A stretch of 59,182 bases of DNA, taken from positions 1 through 59,182 of the forward strand of contig NZ_WQLB01000029.1 of assembly GCF_009755355.1 (NCBI RefSeq), written 5' to 3'. The stretch comes from Deinococcus arboris. GTDB lineage: Bacteria; Deinococcota; Deinococci; Deinococcales; Deinococcaceae. The notes below the pieces were generated by a model, which was given only the letters and a program-made list of their open reading frames with translations, was not told where the DNA came from and did no database searches. Of the stretch, positions 1 through 10,142 are shown in pieces; the stretch's first letter is position 1, and each line of letters begins with the position of its first letter. The translations under genes and the position numbers were made by a program.

Positions 1-1177
1 TAGGCTCAAATAACTTGAGATAGTCTTTGATTGGCTCCAACCCAATTCTAATGCGACGCTCATCTACCCCATCTTCGAGTGGCTTTGGTATCGCATTGCC
101 CTGCACATCAACCGTTATCTGAGTTCCATATACTTGGAGTTGGCCGTAGTTCACACGCACCCGGTCTGTGAGATAGGCCAGATGTTGTGCCTCTCGCAGA
201 CTGCTCTGTTGCTGGTCAATTAGGTCGGCAACACATTTCTGGAGTGCCGGTGCTCTATCCGCATGTTGAGTGAGCAACCAGACATTTGTAGCCAATTGCG
301 CCTCACTCCGATTAATGCTGGGCCACCCGAAACGGCGGAGCACCATTTTGAGCCACTCTATTGATTCGGTATCTACCTCAGACAAAGGGCGTGCTCCGAC
401 TTGTTGCTTTCGACTCACCTGATCCTGTTCCACCAACCGGTCGGCCTCCGCCGCCAAAGCGTCAATCTGCGCTCGTGTCAACGGCGTGTTGAGGGCCGCC
501 TGAGTCGTAAACGGCTGGCAGGCCGCTCGCAGAACAACCGTGCGCTTGAGTCCAGAAGGCGCTGGGCGGGGCAGCAATTTCGCCTGCAACTCCGCGATGG
601 TCTGTGCAAGCGGGGGAAGCCCTATGGCCGCCCGACGAGCGTCAACACCCTGCGCGTTCTCAAGGGACACAGTGCGAACCCACCGGCCCACGACCTTGGT
701 GACCGTGCCGTACCGTTGTTGTCTGTCCAGACCGATCAGTGCCTGATCAATCAGTCGGGCTCCTTGCGCGCGTTCCCCAATAGTTATGGCTGTTCTCAGG
801 GCAGCCTGCCCAGCACACCATTGCACCTCAGGCTCATCGAGAGCGGCCGCCAGCGTGGCACGCAGCCTCAAATCGGTCGGCCACCCATAGGCGGAGAGGA
901 GGCGGCGCAGGTAGTCATCGATATCTTGACGGAGCACTGCAGCGTCACGGCGTTCGGTCGAGGTCTGCGCCCGACTCATTGAGCGTTGTAACATTTGTTC
1001 TCTCTGTATCTGATACGCGTTAATGGTGTTCTGCACTGCGGTAGTGAGGGCAGGAGGCATCGGATACGGTTGAGGGGCGACGATCTGCTCACAGGTCATG
1101 GCGTCTGGAGCTGGGTGCAGTTGGGCAACCGCCGAGCTACCACTGAGAAGGAAGACCGTGAGGATGAAGGATCGCAT
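1..1177 (-). CDS. Secreted DUF6624-type protein with a tandem (one degenerate) repeat; C-terminus runs off the window
   Basis: Reading the minus strand from the ATG at 1177 gives an uninterrupted frame to the window edge, about 392 residues. The N-terminus (MRSFILTVFLLSGSSAVAQ) is a signal peptide. The last third carries the DUF6624 signature as I recall it: GWPS, then WLLTQHAD, then YLTDRVRV, then YGTQ, then VDERRIRIGLEP. The first half has a worn copy of the same unit (GWPTD, YGTV, VDARRAAIGLPPL), so the protein is an internal duplication in which the N-terminal copy has lost several signature residues. The function of the family is not known. The ribosome site is weak. Seen: frame, signal, repeat. 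From family knowledge: the DUF name. Confidence 0.75.
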   Translation of the reverse strand, partial: MRSFILTVFLLSGSSAVAQLHPAPDAMTCEQIVAPQPYPMPPALTTAVQNTINAYQIQREQMLQRSMSRAQTSTERRDAAVLRQDIDDYLRRLLSAYGWPTDLRLRATLAAALDEPEVQWCAGQAALRTAITIGERAQGARLIDQALIGLDRQQRYGTVTKVVGRWVRTVSLENAQGVDARRAAIGLPPLAQTIAELQAKLLPRPAPSGLKRTVVLRAACQPFTTQAALNTPLTRAQIDALAAEADRLVEQDQVSRKQQVGARPLSEVDTESIEWLKMVLRRFGWPSINRSEAQLATNVWLLTQHADRAPALQKCVADLIDQQQSSLREAQHLAYLTDRVRVNYGQLQVYGTQITVDVQGNAIPKPLEDGVDERRIRIGLEPIKDYLKLFEP

Positions 1178-1330
1178 TTACGATTCACTATCACACGCGA
1201 TCCATCACACGGCGCGAAAAATGAACAGAATGCCTCATATGACTTGTTAGTGAACATTCGCATCCTGGCAAACCGCAGGTCATTTAAGAATTTCGGATCC
1301 CAGAAGTAAAGATTAGACTTCATGCTTAAG

Positions 1331-2034
<704 letters not shown>

Positions 2035-2355
2035 ATAGCTACAGTGTCGCGGCAACACGATGCGCTCCGCAAAAACTGTCCGAACCATTGGCGTACACGA
2101 TTGGCGCAAAATTGTACGCCAAGCGAAATTCGACGTTCTGCACAATATTTTCCAATATATGGAGGCACTGGGATGCTGGCAGAGACGATCTTTAGGCCTT
2201 GTGGCGGTTCGGCACTCCTGTCGTTGGCACAGCGGTCGGAGCCACTGAAATTGACGTTTCTCCATCCGAGGTGTTGATCGGAATTGGCCGACCGACTACT
2301 AACTTGACTGACTGGACACTCTCTTATAGAATCATAGAGATGGTGCAGAGACGAC

Positions 2356-2922
2356 ATGGCTAGGCCAAGAAGTGCCGATAAACGTAGCTCGATTTTGTCT
2401 GGTGCTCTCCACACCATCGCTTCGCAGGGACCCAGCGTGTCGACTGCGGTGATCGCTCAAGCCGCAGGGGTTTCGAACGGGTCACTGTTCACATACTTCG
2501 AGACGAAAGCCGACCTGCTCAACACGCTCTATCTCGACCTCAAAGCGGAGATGGCGGGGGCGGCCCTGAAGGGCCTCCCGACGGACCGAGAGCTGCGCGA
2601 GCAATTGCAGTTCATGTGGGCGCATTGGCTCCACTGGGCCACGTCCTCTCCCGAGAAGCGCCGGACACTCGCGCATCTTGACGTTTCGGATGAGATCACG
2701 GCGGAGAGCCGGAAGACAGCGCACGAAATGATGGCGGGCATCGCCCGACTGCTGGAAGCGAGCCGTGCACACGGCCCGATGCAGGACATGCCGCTGGCGT
2801 TCGTGCTGGCCCTGCTGAGCGCCCTGGCGGACACCACGACTGACTTCATCCTCCGTGACCCGGCCAAGGCCGATGAGCACTGCGAGGCTGGATTCAATGC
2901 CCTCTGGCGCATGCTCACCTGA
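2356..2922 (+). CDS. TetR/AcrR-family transcriptional regulator
   Basis: A 188-residue protein with a typical TetR N-terminal helix-turn-helix: RSSILSGALHTIASQG, then STAVIAQAAGVSNGSLFTYF (about residues 12-50), followed by a helical ligand-binding half. Length is normal for the family. It lies 107 bp upstream of a short-chain dehydrogenase gene in the same orientation, a common pairing in which the regulator controls the enzyme in response to a small molecule. The ligand is unknown. Confidence 0.88.
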   Translation: MARPRSADKRSSILSGALHTIASQGPSVSTAVIAQAAGVSNGSLFTYFETKADLLNTLYLDLKAEMAGAALKGLPTDRELREQLQFMWAHWLHWATSSPEKRRTLAHLDVSDEITAESRKTAHEMMAGIARLLEASRAHGPMQDMPLAFVLALLSALADTTTDFILRDPAKADEHCEAGFNALWRMLT

Positions 2923-3029
2923 GCCTTCAACGCTGCTGAGACGTTCTCCACTGCCTTCCGAAGCGTTGTCGCTGACCATAGCCCGCCTCTTGCCGTTCAC
3001 TGTCCCTCTACTCAGCAAGGAGAACACCT

Positions 3030-3848
3030 ATGACAGCTCATGCCTCTGGAAATGAAGCCGCGCAAACCCCAGCCAGCCGCGAGCGGCTGGCCCTCGTCAC
3101 CGGCGCGTCCTCTGGTATCGGTCAAGCCTTCGCCCATCGCCTCGGCGCTGAGGGGTACAACCTCATCGTCGTGGGCCGCCGCCGCGAGCGCCTTGAAGAA
3201 CTCGTCGCCGCACTGCCGAACGTCAGCGTGCGTCCCGTGGTGGCGGACCTCGCCACCGACACAGGCGTGCAGACAGTCGCCGAGGTCTGCGCCAGCGAGC
3301 ACCTGAGTCTGCTGGTCAACAACGCGGGCGTCGCGCACTACATGCCGTTCACCGCGCTCCCTGCTGACAAGGCCAGCGAGCTCCTCCACGTGAAGGTGGT
3401 CGCGCCTACGCTGCTGATGCAGGCTGCGGTTCCCGGCATGGTGGCTCGGGGCGAGGGCATCATCATTAACGTGGCGGGGATGGTGGCCTTTGGTGGCCCG
3501 GCACCGGCCCAGGGCCGGGCCGTGTACACGGGAACGCTCGCCCACCTCGTCGCGCTGTCCCAGCAACTGCATCAGGAACTGGGGCCGCAGGGGGTCCAGG
3601 TTCAGGTGCTGTGTCCTGGGGTCGTCGCTACCGAGTTCCACGAGCGTCAGGGGATCGACCTGAGCGCCATGCCGCGCATGTCTGCCGAGGACGTGGTGAC
3701 GGCCAGCCTGCGGGGCCTGGCCCTGAGTGAGGTGGTCTGTGCACCGGGCGTCGAACGCGCTGAGTTGTTGGACGCGGTCTTTGGGGCTGATCTAGTCGCC
3801 TTTCACGCGCAGGCCCCGCAACTCGCGCAGCGCTACCGCACAGCCTGA
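3030..3848 (+). CDS. SDR-family (short-chain dehydrogenase) protein with a damaged catalytic tetrad
   Basis: A 272-residue Rossmann-fold protein with the nucleotide-binding motif TGASSGIG near residue 25 and the structural NNAG motif. AAGGAG precedes the ATG at a good distance. In classical SDRs the active site is Asn-Ser-Tyr-Lys. Here the serine position in IINVAGMVAF is glycine, and the YxxxK motif reads YTGTL, so lysine is replaced by leucine; the codons are GGG and CTC. The tyrosine remains. By family rules it should bind NAD(P) but be poorly active or inactive as an oxidoreductase. It could act as a sensor or scaffold partner of the neighbouring TetR protein, which is inference. Confidence 0.85.
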   Translation: MTAHASGNEAAQTPASRERLALVTGASSGIGQAFAHRLGAEGYNLIVVGRRRERLEELVAALPNVSVRPVVADLATDTGVQTVAEVCASEHLSLLVNNAGVAHYMPFTALPADKASELLHVKVVAPTLLMQAAVPGMVARGEGIIINVAGMVAFGGPAPAQGRAVYTGTLAHLVALSQQLHQELGPQGVQVQVLCPGVVATEFHERQGIDLSAMPRMSAEDVVTASLRGLALSEVVCAPGVERAELLDAVFGADLVAFHAQAPQLAQRYRTA

Positions 3849-4323
3849 ATGGGGTGCTCCTCGGCTCCTCGTTGGATGTGACCTCTCGCCACTTCTCTTC
3901 CCTCTTCCAACGGACTTGAGTCGCCTGGCGGGAGAGGGACACCGTCCTACCCGTTCTAGCTGATCCAATCAACGCCTAGGACAGGGAAACGTCGATTGCA
4001 TGAGCCCCGACCTCTATACCAACAGAGGAAGAGCTGAACCGCCATGAGGCCTACAGATCGTCTGCACCAGCGTCTCCATATCTAGAAAAGGTTATGCAGG
4101 ACCGCGAGGGCGCTGAAGGTCTGCGTCTGTTCCATCAACTGGCTCCTTGCTGTTGAAGCGGCTCTGCACCTCAGAGCTGAGCCGCTCCCAGTCTTTTTTC
4201 CGGCCGTTCAGCATCGCATTGCCCTCCCCCAACACCTGCCACAAGTCATCAAACCCTATCGGCTACAGTGCAGCGTATGACCTCCATGCCTACGGCCTCT
4301 CCCATGCTGTGCAAGGCACGCTG
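3849..4323. other. Intergenic region, no gene recognised
   Basis: Between the SDR gene and the secreted beta-propeller gene. The open frame extending upstream from 4324 to 4147 lacks protein-like composition and would place the signal peptide internally, so it is treated as non-coding. Confidence 0.5.
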
Positions 4324-5361
4324 ATGCCGACCCTCAGCCGTTGGCTTTTGACCGCCGTTCTGCTCACGGGCCCGGCACTCGCCACCCCCGCTTTCCTTGG
4401 GCCAGCCCAGGAAGTGCACCGCCTCAAAGCCGATTACATCAGCGATCCCCTGTTGAGCCCGGACGCCCACTGGATGGTCATGAGCTACGTTAGCCTGACC
4501 GCCCAGGACAAAATGAAATCGTATCTGACTGTGCTTGACCTCCGCACGGGCCAGTTACGCCAGTTGCCGCTGCAAGCGCCCGGGAACTACACGTTCATGC
4601 CAGACAGCCGCACCTTGGTCACCGCCTTCGGGTTCCGCACTGGCGTGAATGTCGTGGATGTACTGACGGGCAAAGCCCGCGAAGCACACGAACCCCAGGC
4701 ACTGTCTGAGGAATACGACGCCTTTATCCCCTTCCCTGACAGCGCCTACGTCATCGCCACCAATTATGGTCGGCCCGCCACGGCGCTGCGAATCAAGGCG
4801 AAGTCGCCGCTGGCGCTGCCAGCCATGACGAATGTGCAGTACCCCCTGGCATTCTCTCCGAAGGGCACGGTGCTGGTGACCGAGAGTCCAACTGGACTGA
4901 CTGTCGTCAACCCGAAGACCTGGCAAAGTGTCCGGGAGATTCGGTCCACCGTGGCCAGTGAGGCGTTTGAGACGGTCTTCAGCCCAAATGGGCGATTCAT
5001 CGCTCTGGGCAAGAAGCAACTCCAAGTGATTGACGTCTGGTCTGGCAAGGTGAAATTTACGGTGCCCACCGCAGAGGAGGTCAGTGCACTCGCATTCAGC
5101 CCAGATGGTAAGAAGATTGTGGTTGGTTTCCAACGCGCTGGCGGTAAGATTACAGATCATTCGCGGGGGAAAGTGATCCAAGTGTTTGATGCAGCCACGG
5201 GAAAGGTGCTGCAAACGATGACGCGTACAGAGACGGCGGTTGAGTCGTTGAGGTTCACGCCGGATGGCCGTGCCCTCTTGGCGGTGCTGACCGATGCATA
5301 CTTCGACCGCCACCCCTCAGTCTATGTCGCCTCCATTCTCAAGTTCACCGTCAATCCCTGA
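4324..5361 (+). CDS. Exported WD40-like beta-propeller protein
   Basis: The start at 4324 is chosen because it begins a clear signal peptide (MPTLSRWLLTAVLLTGPALA). The mature protein of about 325 residues contains repeated blades with motifs such as LLSPDAHWMVMSY, AFSPKGTVLV, VFSPNGRFIAL, AFSPDGKKIVV and RFTPDGRALLAV, typical of WD40 or YVTN-type propellers. It is probably a periplasmic or cell-surface binding protein; no catalytic motif is visible. It stands alone, with no operon partner on either side. Confidence 0.75.
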   Translation: MPTLSRWLLTAVLLTGPALATPAFLGPAQEVHRLKADYISDPLLSPDAHWMVMSYVSLTAQDKMKSYLTVLDLRTGQLRQLPLQAPGNYTFMPDSRTLVTAFGFRTGVNVVDVLTGKAREAHEPQALSEEYDAFIPFPDSAYVIATNYGRPATALRIKAKSPLALPAMTNVQYPLAFSPKGTVLVTESPTGLTVVNPKTWQSVREIRSTVASEAFETVFSPNGRFIALGKKQLQVIDVWSGKVKFTVPTAEEVSALAFSPDGKKIVVGFQRAGGKITDHSRGKVIQVFDAATGKVLQTMTRTETAVESLRFTPDGRALLAVLTDAYFDRHPSVYVASILKFTVNP

Positions 5362-5512
5362 GAGCCTCAGGGATTCTGGACAGTGAACGTGGGCGGGCGG
5401 ATGAGCAGGGACTGGACACCCTACTGCCCCCGTTGCTCTGCTACACCCGATGGCTGCATGAGCGTTTCTCTCAGCCATCGGGACATCCAATAACGGCTTC
5501 ACGAACGCAGTC

Positions 5513-5730
5513 TTGATGGGTTGTGGCCAGTTGTTCTCAAGGCTGCGGAGCAGCGAGAGAGACGCAGGCGGCCTGAAGTTCAGGCCGCTTCCTGTGCCAC
5601 TGTGCGCCAGACGTCGAACGCCTGTTTCTGCTGCGAACGACGGTGATGAAGTGGGAACGGTGGAGCGGGCCGGATGGTGTAGATTCGTGATGCGGGCGTG
5701 CAAGTTGAGAAAACCCTGTGTCCAGGTAAT
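5513..5730 (-). pseudogene. 3' remnant of an IS6-like transposase
   Basis: On the minus strand, NLHARITNLHH followed in the next frame by AFDVWRTVAQEAA matches the C-terminal end of the IS6 transposases elsewhere in the window (ALHARVSNLHR ... EAIQRAA). A hairpin covers the stop region, as in the other copies (GCGGCCTGAA, one-base loop, complement). Only the last 70 or so codons remain and they are frameshifted. The DNA between 5730 and 6060 has an open minus frame of no recognised family. Confidence 0.6.
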
Positions 5731-6092
5731 AACCACATTCGCCCGAAAACACTTATCGTCATGAGTGCTCGCCCACACGTTCTCGTCTCGTACTCGTGTG
5801 GGTCTCCCAGAGACACGGCGACGACCTGGACTCCTGAGACCATAGGCCAGAACCACGACCCAGCCCTCCACTTCCTGTCGCCGATGGTCGGGATACGCAT
5901 GACCGATTCCATGCTGTCGCTCTATCAACAGGCTCGGAAGAGCCGAGAGATGGCTCGCAAGAGATGTCAGGCCTCTCAGCAAGCCAGGCGCGACTGACAG
6001 CAGGCGTTGTGTGAGGTTCACGAGACGCGACTCGTGATTGAGCGCCAGCGCACGCTGGCTTCTCTTTCACGCGATTTTGAGGGTGCTAATGA

Positions 6093-6407
6093 TTGATACA
6101 GCCTGATTTGCCTGACGCAAAAGGCCGCGGTGGCCATGAACCCAGTCTTCGGGAAGTGTTCGTTGTGCTGCGCGGCGGTTGCGGCGCCCGTAGCAGCAAG
6201 TACGCCCTGCTGGCCTATCACACCGGTGTGCAGGTGTTCCTCGCCTGGGCCTTAGAGGCAGGGGTCCGCCTGAGCCCCAACGGCAGCTTCCGGTACGTCC
6301 GGTTCCTTGAAGGTCAGCAGTTAGTGCCCAGGAGCATGCGCGCCCGACTGTCGGCCGCCCGGTCACTCTTGAGTGACCTGCCGATCACGGCGAGAGAAAA
6401 ACGATAG
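6093..6407 (+). pseudogene. N-terminal fragment of a tyrosine recombinase (integrase)
   Basis: The frame contains AYHTGVQVFLAWALEAGV and later RYVRFLEGQ...MRARLSAARSLLSDL, which resembles the SAM-like core-binding domain of XerC/XerD-type recombinases. It stops at 6407 with no catalytic domain following, because the iteron array begins about 60 bp further on. The start codon is uncertain. This is probably a remnant of a resolvase or integrase once attached to the replicon. Confidence 0.5.
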
Positions 6408-6469
6408 CTAGGGGGCTTCTAACCCTTCAGCACAGCGTCACGCTACCCCAACCGCTTGCCACAACCACC

Positions 6470-6758
6470 TGAGACACACTCGTGGGATTCAGCCTCTTGC
6501 ACTGAGACACACTCGTGGGATTTAGTTGTTTTCCCTGAGACACACTCGTGGGGTTTGAAGGACTCTTCCTGGGACATACTTGTGGGATTTGGGCATAGTC
6601 CCACAGGTATGTCTTAAGGAGCTCCTGAGACACACTGATGGAATTCGCTGAGACACACTCGTGGGACTTCCTGGCTTCTCTTGAGACATACCTGTGGGGT
6701 TTAGGTCGTTTTCCTGAGACACACTCGTGGGGTTTCCTGAGACATACCTGTGGGATTC
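6470..6758 (+). repeat. Iteron array 1, origin of the first replicon
   Basis: Ten copies of a 20-21 bp element, consensus TGAGACACACTCGTGGGATT, start at 6470, 6503, 6536, 6570, 6625, 6649, 6682, 6715 and 6738 on the plus strand, with one inverted copy at 6598-6616. Several neighbours are 33 bp apart, three helical turns, as expected when Rep molecules bind on one face of the DNA. A subset carries the variant GACATACCTGTGGG. A T-rich stretch (6780-6870) separates the array from the Rep gene and could be the melting region. Confidence 0.9.
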
Positions 6759-6882
6759 GCGCGAAAAACGCTGTCTAGCAAGGCAATTACTCTCAGCGCT
6801 TGGTGGTGTTTTTTCACCAATTCTTTTTCAAAAGATCTTCTTTCAGAGGGTATCCTTTGAATCAACACCAGACGGAGGCGAT

Positions 6883-8280
6883 GTGGGGGAACAGCGAAGC
6901 AGTTTCGATGATCTGAACTGGGGACGACTGAATCTCGTCTCGGCCCAAGATCAGGTGACCGATCAGAACTCCTGGAAGGCCATGTATCACGAGGGATCGC
7001 GTCTGGTCCGAGTATCGTGCCGCGCTTTGCCGGAACTGGGCATTCCCCATGGCGTAGATAACGACGTCAGCAGTGCGCTGATCGATCACTACCTGAGTGT
7101 CGGTTTGCCAGAAGACGGAATTATGACCATCGCTGTATCGGAACTGATGCAACTCGCAGGTTTTCACCGCAATGGCAAGTACCGTGAGATGCTGTCCGTC
7201 AGCCTGGACCGGCTGCACACTACCTCTTACGAGATTGGTGGTGGCTGGCGGGATCACCCGAATCGCCGCTGGACGACGGCCAAATTTCACTTCATCGAGC
7301 TGCTTGAGTACACCCACCAGGGCGAGTCGGGCCGCTTTGATGAGCGTACGGTGCTGCGCTTACGCCTGGCAGAGCCGTTGGTGGCGTCGTTGCGGAGCGG
7401 ATACACCAAGCCGCTGAACATTGAGTTCATGCAATCGCTGTCGCGCCCGCGAACCCGCATCATTTTTCGACTTCTGGACGCGATGCGCTACAATCCAGAG
7501 GAGCCAGATGAACTGACGGATACCTACGATGTCGGGCTGATCCAATGGGCGGAGCTGTGCAAACTGCCGAGCGCCCGACCAGACACCGTGCGGCGGGCAT
7601 TAGAAGGTCCGCATCAGGAATTGCTGCGGCGCGGCTATCTAAAGAATGTGACGGTTGAGGGGCGGGGGCGACAGCAGCAGTTGCGGTATGAGTTCTCGCC
7701 GGAGTTCACACCAGTGAGTCCAGCATTGCTTCACCGGCTGCGTCTGCATGGCGTGACTGATGGGGTGTCGCGTCAACTTGCGCGGCAATACTCCTCGACG
7801 GTACTGATGGGCCGGGTGGACCTCTTTGAGTATTTAGTGCAGGCCCGGCAGTTGACGGTGCGGAAAACGGCCGCACATGCGCTGGTCCATCTGATCAAGA
7901 ACATTGATCAGTATCCTGATCCTCGCAAAGGACGTGTAGTCCCTTCGCGTACGAGTTCAGCGGCGGTGGCAGCCCGGCCCGAGACGGAGGAGCCCCCGGT
8001 GCCTACTTGGGGAGAAGAACTGGCGCGGATGGACAAGGAGGGCGCTTCCTCGTTCGCCATGAAACGGGTCTCTCTGCTTTATGCGCGGAAATTCTCGGTG
8101 TCAGAACTTGACACGCTGCGTGATCTCATGGTTCGGGGGAGAGTTGATCCAGCACAATTACTGGAGGAGGCCTACCGCCGCCTGGCCACATTCGATGCAC
8201 AGGGTTTCGTGGACGACCTGAAGAAGCGTCTGCAAATGGACGAGGCCAGCCAGAATGGTCACCGACTCCCTCCGTTATAG
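6883..8280 (+). CDS. Plasmid replication initiator (RepA-like), replicon 1
   Basis: The open frame reaches back into the iterons, but the likely start is GTG at 6883, preceded by GGAGG at 6874-6878, giving about 465 residues. The N-terminal half contains winged-helix-like segments (SELMQLAGFHRNGKYREMLSVS). A second conserved block (LRLAEPLVASLRSGYTKPL, then ALEGPHQELLRRGYLKNV) also occurs in the replicon 2 initiator at 10143-11579, so the two are distant homologues. It should bind the upstream iterons and open the origin. The stop is TAG. Confidence 0.85.
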   Translation: MGEQRSSFDDLNWGRLNLVSAQDQVTDQNSWKAMYHEGSRLVRVSCRALPELGIPHGVDNDVSSALIDHYLSVGLPEDGIMTIAVSELMQLAGFHRNGKYREMLSVSLDRLHTTSYEIGGGWRDHPNRRWTTAKFHFIELLEYTHQGESGRFDERTVLRLRLAEPLVASLRSGYTKPLNIEFMQSLSRPRTRIIFRLLDAMRYNPEEPDELTDTYDVGLIQWAELCKLPSARPDTVRRALEGPHQELLRRGYLKNVTVEGRGRQQQLRYEFSPEFTPVSPALLHRLRLHGVTDGVSRQLARQYSSTVLMGRVDLFEYLVQARQLTVRKTAAHALVHLIKNIDQYPDPRKGRVVPSRTSSAAVAARPETEEPPVPTWGEELARMDKEGASSFAMKRVSLLYARKFSVSELDTLRDLMVRGRVDPAQLLEEAYRRLATFDAQGFVDDLKKRLQMDEASQNGHRLPPL

Positions 8281-8302
8281 GAGCATTAGCCTTGCCAACG
8301 GG

Positions 8303-8880
8303 AGTTCTGGCAACTTAAGACTGGTAGGCTGGTGAGCTGTGACTAATCAGAAGCCTTCCCGCCACCGTTTCCCTCTCAGCGTCGTCGGGTACGCTCTGTG
8401 GCTCTCTCACCGCTTCCCCCTCAACCAGTGAAACGTTCAGGAACTGCCTCACGCGCGCGGCAGTGCGGTCAGTCACGACACCCTTCAGCAACGGAACATC
8501 AAGTTCGCGCCACTCTTGACCGAAGAATGGTATCACCGGGAACCCCGCCGGGGTTCCCGGTGGCATCCGGACGAGATGCACGTGACGGTCAATGGGCTCA
8601 CGCACTGATTGTGGAGGGCTGTGGATGAAGATGGGGCCGTCTTGAACATCTTGCTTCAGGAACACCAAGACACCAGGGCCGCCAAGTCCTTTTTCATCCG
8701 TCTGTTGGGGAAATACAACGCGCTAGAGGTCATCCACACTGACAAGCTGCAGAGCTATGGAGTAGCCATCCGGGCACTGCCTGTCCTCCACCCTGTGGAG
8801 GACAGCCAAGTTGTCTCCACGGCCCGCTGCAACACTCCGCTCACTGACACTGACCTACCGCACTTCCCTCCCAGATCTTA
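8303..8880 (+). mobile_element. IS6-family remnant, copy B (right end missing)
   Basis: The left end AGTTCTGGCAACTTAA (8303-8318) matches the other copies, but there is no right inverted repeat. Transposase pieces in several frames include LWRAVDEDGAVLNILLQEH, FIRLLGKYNALEVIHTDKLQ and ALPVLHPVEDSQVVSTARC; the homology stops at about 8835. Two short-loop hairpins inside it (8534-8562 and 8781-8805) are discussed in the findings. Confidence 0.8.
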
Positions 8881-8921
8881 AGGCGCGGGCACCTTAAACC
8901 CCCTGCCGAAACGTGGGCAAG

Positions 8922-9704
8922 TCAGCCCAGTGGGGTCACATGGTCCAGTCCGCCTGACCTTACTCTAGATGCAGTGTTCCATCTGTCTACGACAGGGTGC
9001 GCCCAGAAAAAGAGCAACACTGTGATGACCTGTGCGATCAAGGCCGGGAACTGCGGCACCAGAAACGGCTCAAGACCGAACCGAAAGATGACCACGACCC
9101 CCGACATCAGAAGGCTGACGACACTCAGGACGCGTCCCCAGGTCAGCCAGATCAGCAAACGGTTCCGCACCGCATAAGCGATGCCTTCAGGTGGATTGAG
9201 AGCAGCCTGAGTGGCACTGCGAATCCAGTCGCGCAGTGCCTCCGAGAAATACCACCAGACCGCAAAGCCAATGCTGGCTGGAATGAGTACCAGCAGCACC
9301 GCCCCATTCGACACGGATTGTTCAACCCCGGGCACCGCTGCGCCACTCAAAACCGCAAGGGCAAACACCCAAGGCAGCCAGCGCCAGATCTGCTGGACAG
9401 CTCGGTCTGCGCCAACGAGCGATGTCCTGTCCTGAGTTTGGAGAGCGCTGAGCCACTGGCGCAGAACAAAGAGGGCAGCCACAGAGAGCACCATGAAACC
9501 AATCTGAATGACGCCGAGCACGATATTACCGATGCCGGACATGGCTGGCCATCCCACACTGCCCCAGGCGGTCAGGATGGTGAACAGCAGCGAGAGATCA
9601 AGACTCCAACGAAGAAGCGTGAGGCGTTGAGTCGGCTGAGACACACCTGATTTGAGCATTCTCCTACCCGGCGTGTTGCTTAACATGCGGTTCTCCAACT
9701 TCAT
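8922..9704 (-). CDS. Multi-pass membrane protein of unknown function
   Basis: A 260-residue protein with about five hydrophobic segments, among them LSLLFTILTAWGSVGWPAM, IGFMVLSVAALFVL, VFALAVLSGAAVPGV and VLLVLIPASIGFAVWWYF. No family recognised. Possible starts are at 9704, 9686 and 9659; none has a strong, well-spaced ribosome site, and 9704 has a weak AGGGGTGA. It is monocistronic between an IS6 remnant and a dead regulator gene. Confidence 0.6.
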   Translation of the reverse strand: MKLENRMLSNTPGRRMLKSGVSQPTQRLTLLRWSLDLSLLFTILTAWGSVGWPAMSGIGNIVLGVIQIGFMVLSVAALFVLRQWLSALQTQDRTSLVGADRAVQQIWRWLPWVFALAVLSGAAVPGVEQSVSNGAVLLVLIPASIGFAVWWYFSEALRDWIRSATQAALNPPEGIAYAVRNRLLIWLTWGRVLSVVSLLMSGVVVIFRFGLEPFLVPQFPALIAQVITVLLFFWAHPVVDRWNTASRVRSGGLDHVTPLG

Positions 9705-9779
9705 TCACCCCTGCCAGCGCCCTCCCCTCCCAGCTCTTCAGGCCATCACCTTGTATCTCTACTGCCTCGGGTGGAGCCG

Positions 9780-9965
9780 ATGAGTGCCGTTACCTGCAGG
9801 CAAGTCAGCGCCGCGCTGGCATAGGAGTACGGGCTTGAACTGTTTGCAACAACCATCAGCAAAATTGAGCGGGGAGAGCGGAGCATGTACGACTTCGAAC
9901 TCCGCGCCCTGTGTGTGGTCCTAAAACTGGACGCCAATGCTGTTCTGGAGCTCCTGGTGGGGTGA
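9780..9965 (+). pseudogene. XRE-family helix-turn-helix regulator with an in-frame amber codon
   Basis: The frame from ATG 9780 reads MSAVTCRQVSAALA, then TAG (9822-9824), then EYGLELFATTISKIERGERS and ELRALCVVLKLDANAVLELL, ending with TGA at 9963. This is the recognition-helix half of a Cro/CI-type domain (TISKIERGER is diagnostic). The stop sits where this family usually has glutamine. Upstream codons of a normal domain are missing, so it is both 5'-truncated and amber-interrupted. Confidence 0.65.
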
Positions 9966-10142
9966 ACGCGATCACGCCATCAAAAAAGAGGGTCTGGACG
10001 TTGCGGACCATACTCTTGATTCCTGTTGGGTTCGTCACATCCTAAGCGTTGGTAAGCCGTCAGAAATCGCTCATTCATCGCCGTCCATATGTTCGCTGTT
10101 TCCGACTTATGCAGGTATCGACAGCTTCAGTGAGGTGCAGGA

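Noticed and set aside
401..982. Plus-strand open frame of 193 codons
   Set aside because: It is the antisense of the DUF6624 gene, whose minus-strand frame has a signal peptide and family motifs.
2044..2277. 77-codon frame between the IS6 copy and the TetR gene
   Set aside because: No ribosome site, no protein-like pattern; overlapping alternatives are equally plausible.
6470..6758. CRISPR array
   Set aside because: The repeats are 20-21 bp with 2-13 bp gaps, vary in sequence, include an inverted copy and sit before a Rep gene, so they are iterons.
6727..6882. N-terminal extension of the replicon 1 Rep gene into the iterons
   Set aside because: The extension is encoded by iteron repeats and a T-rich spacer; GGAGG and GTG at 6883 give a better start.
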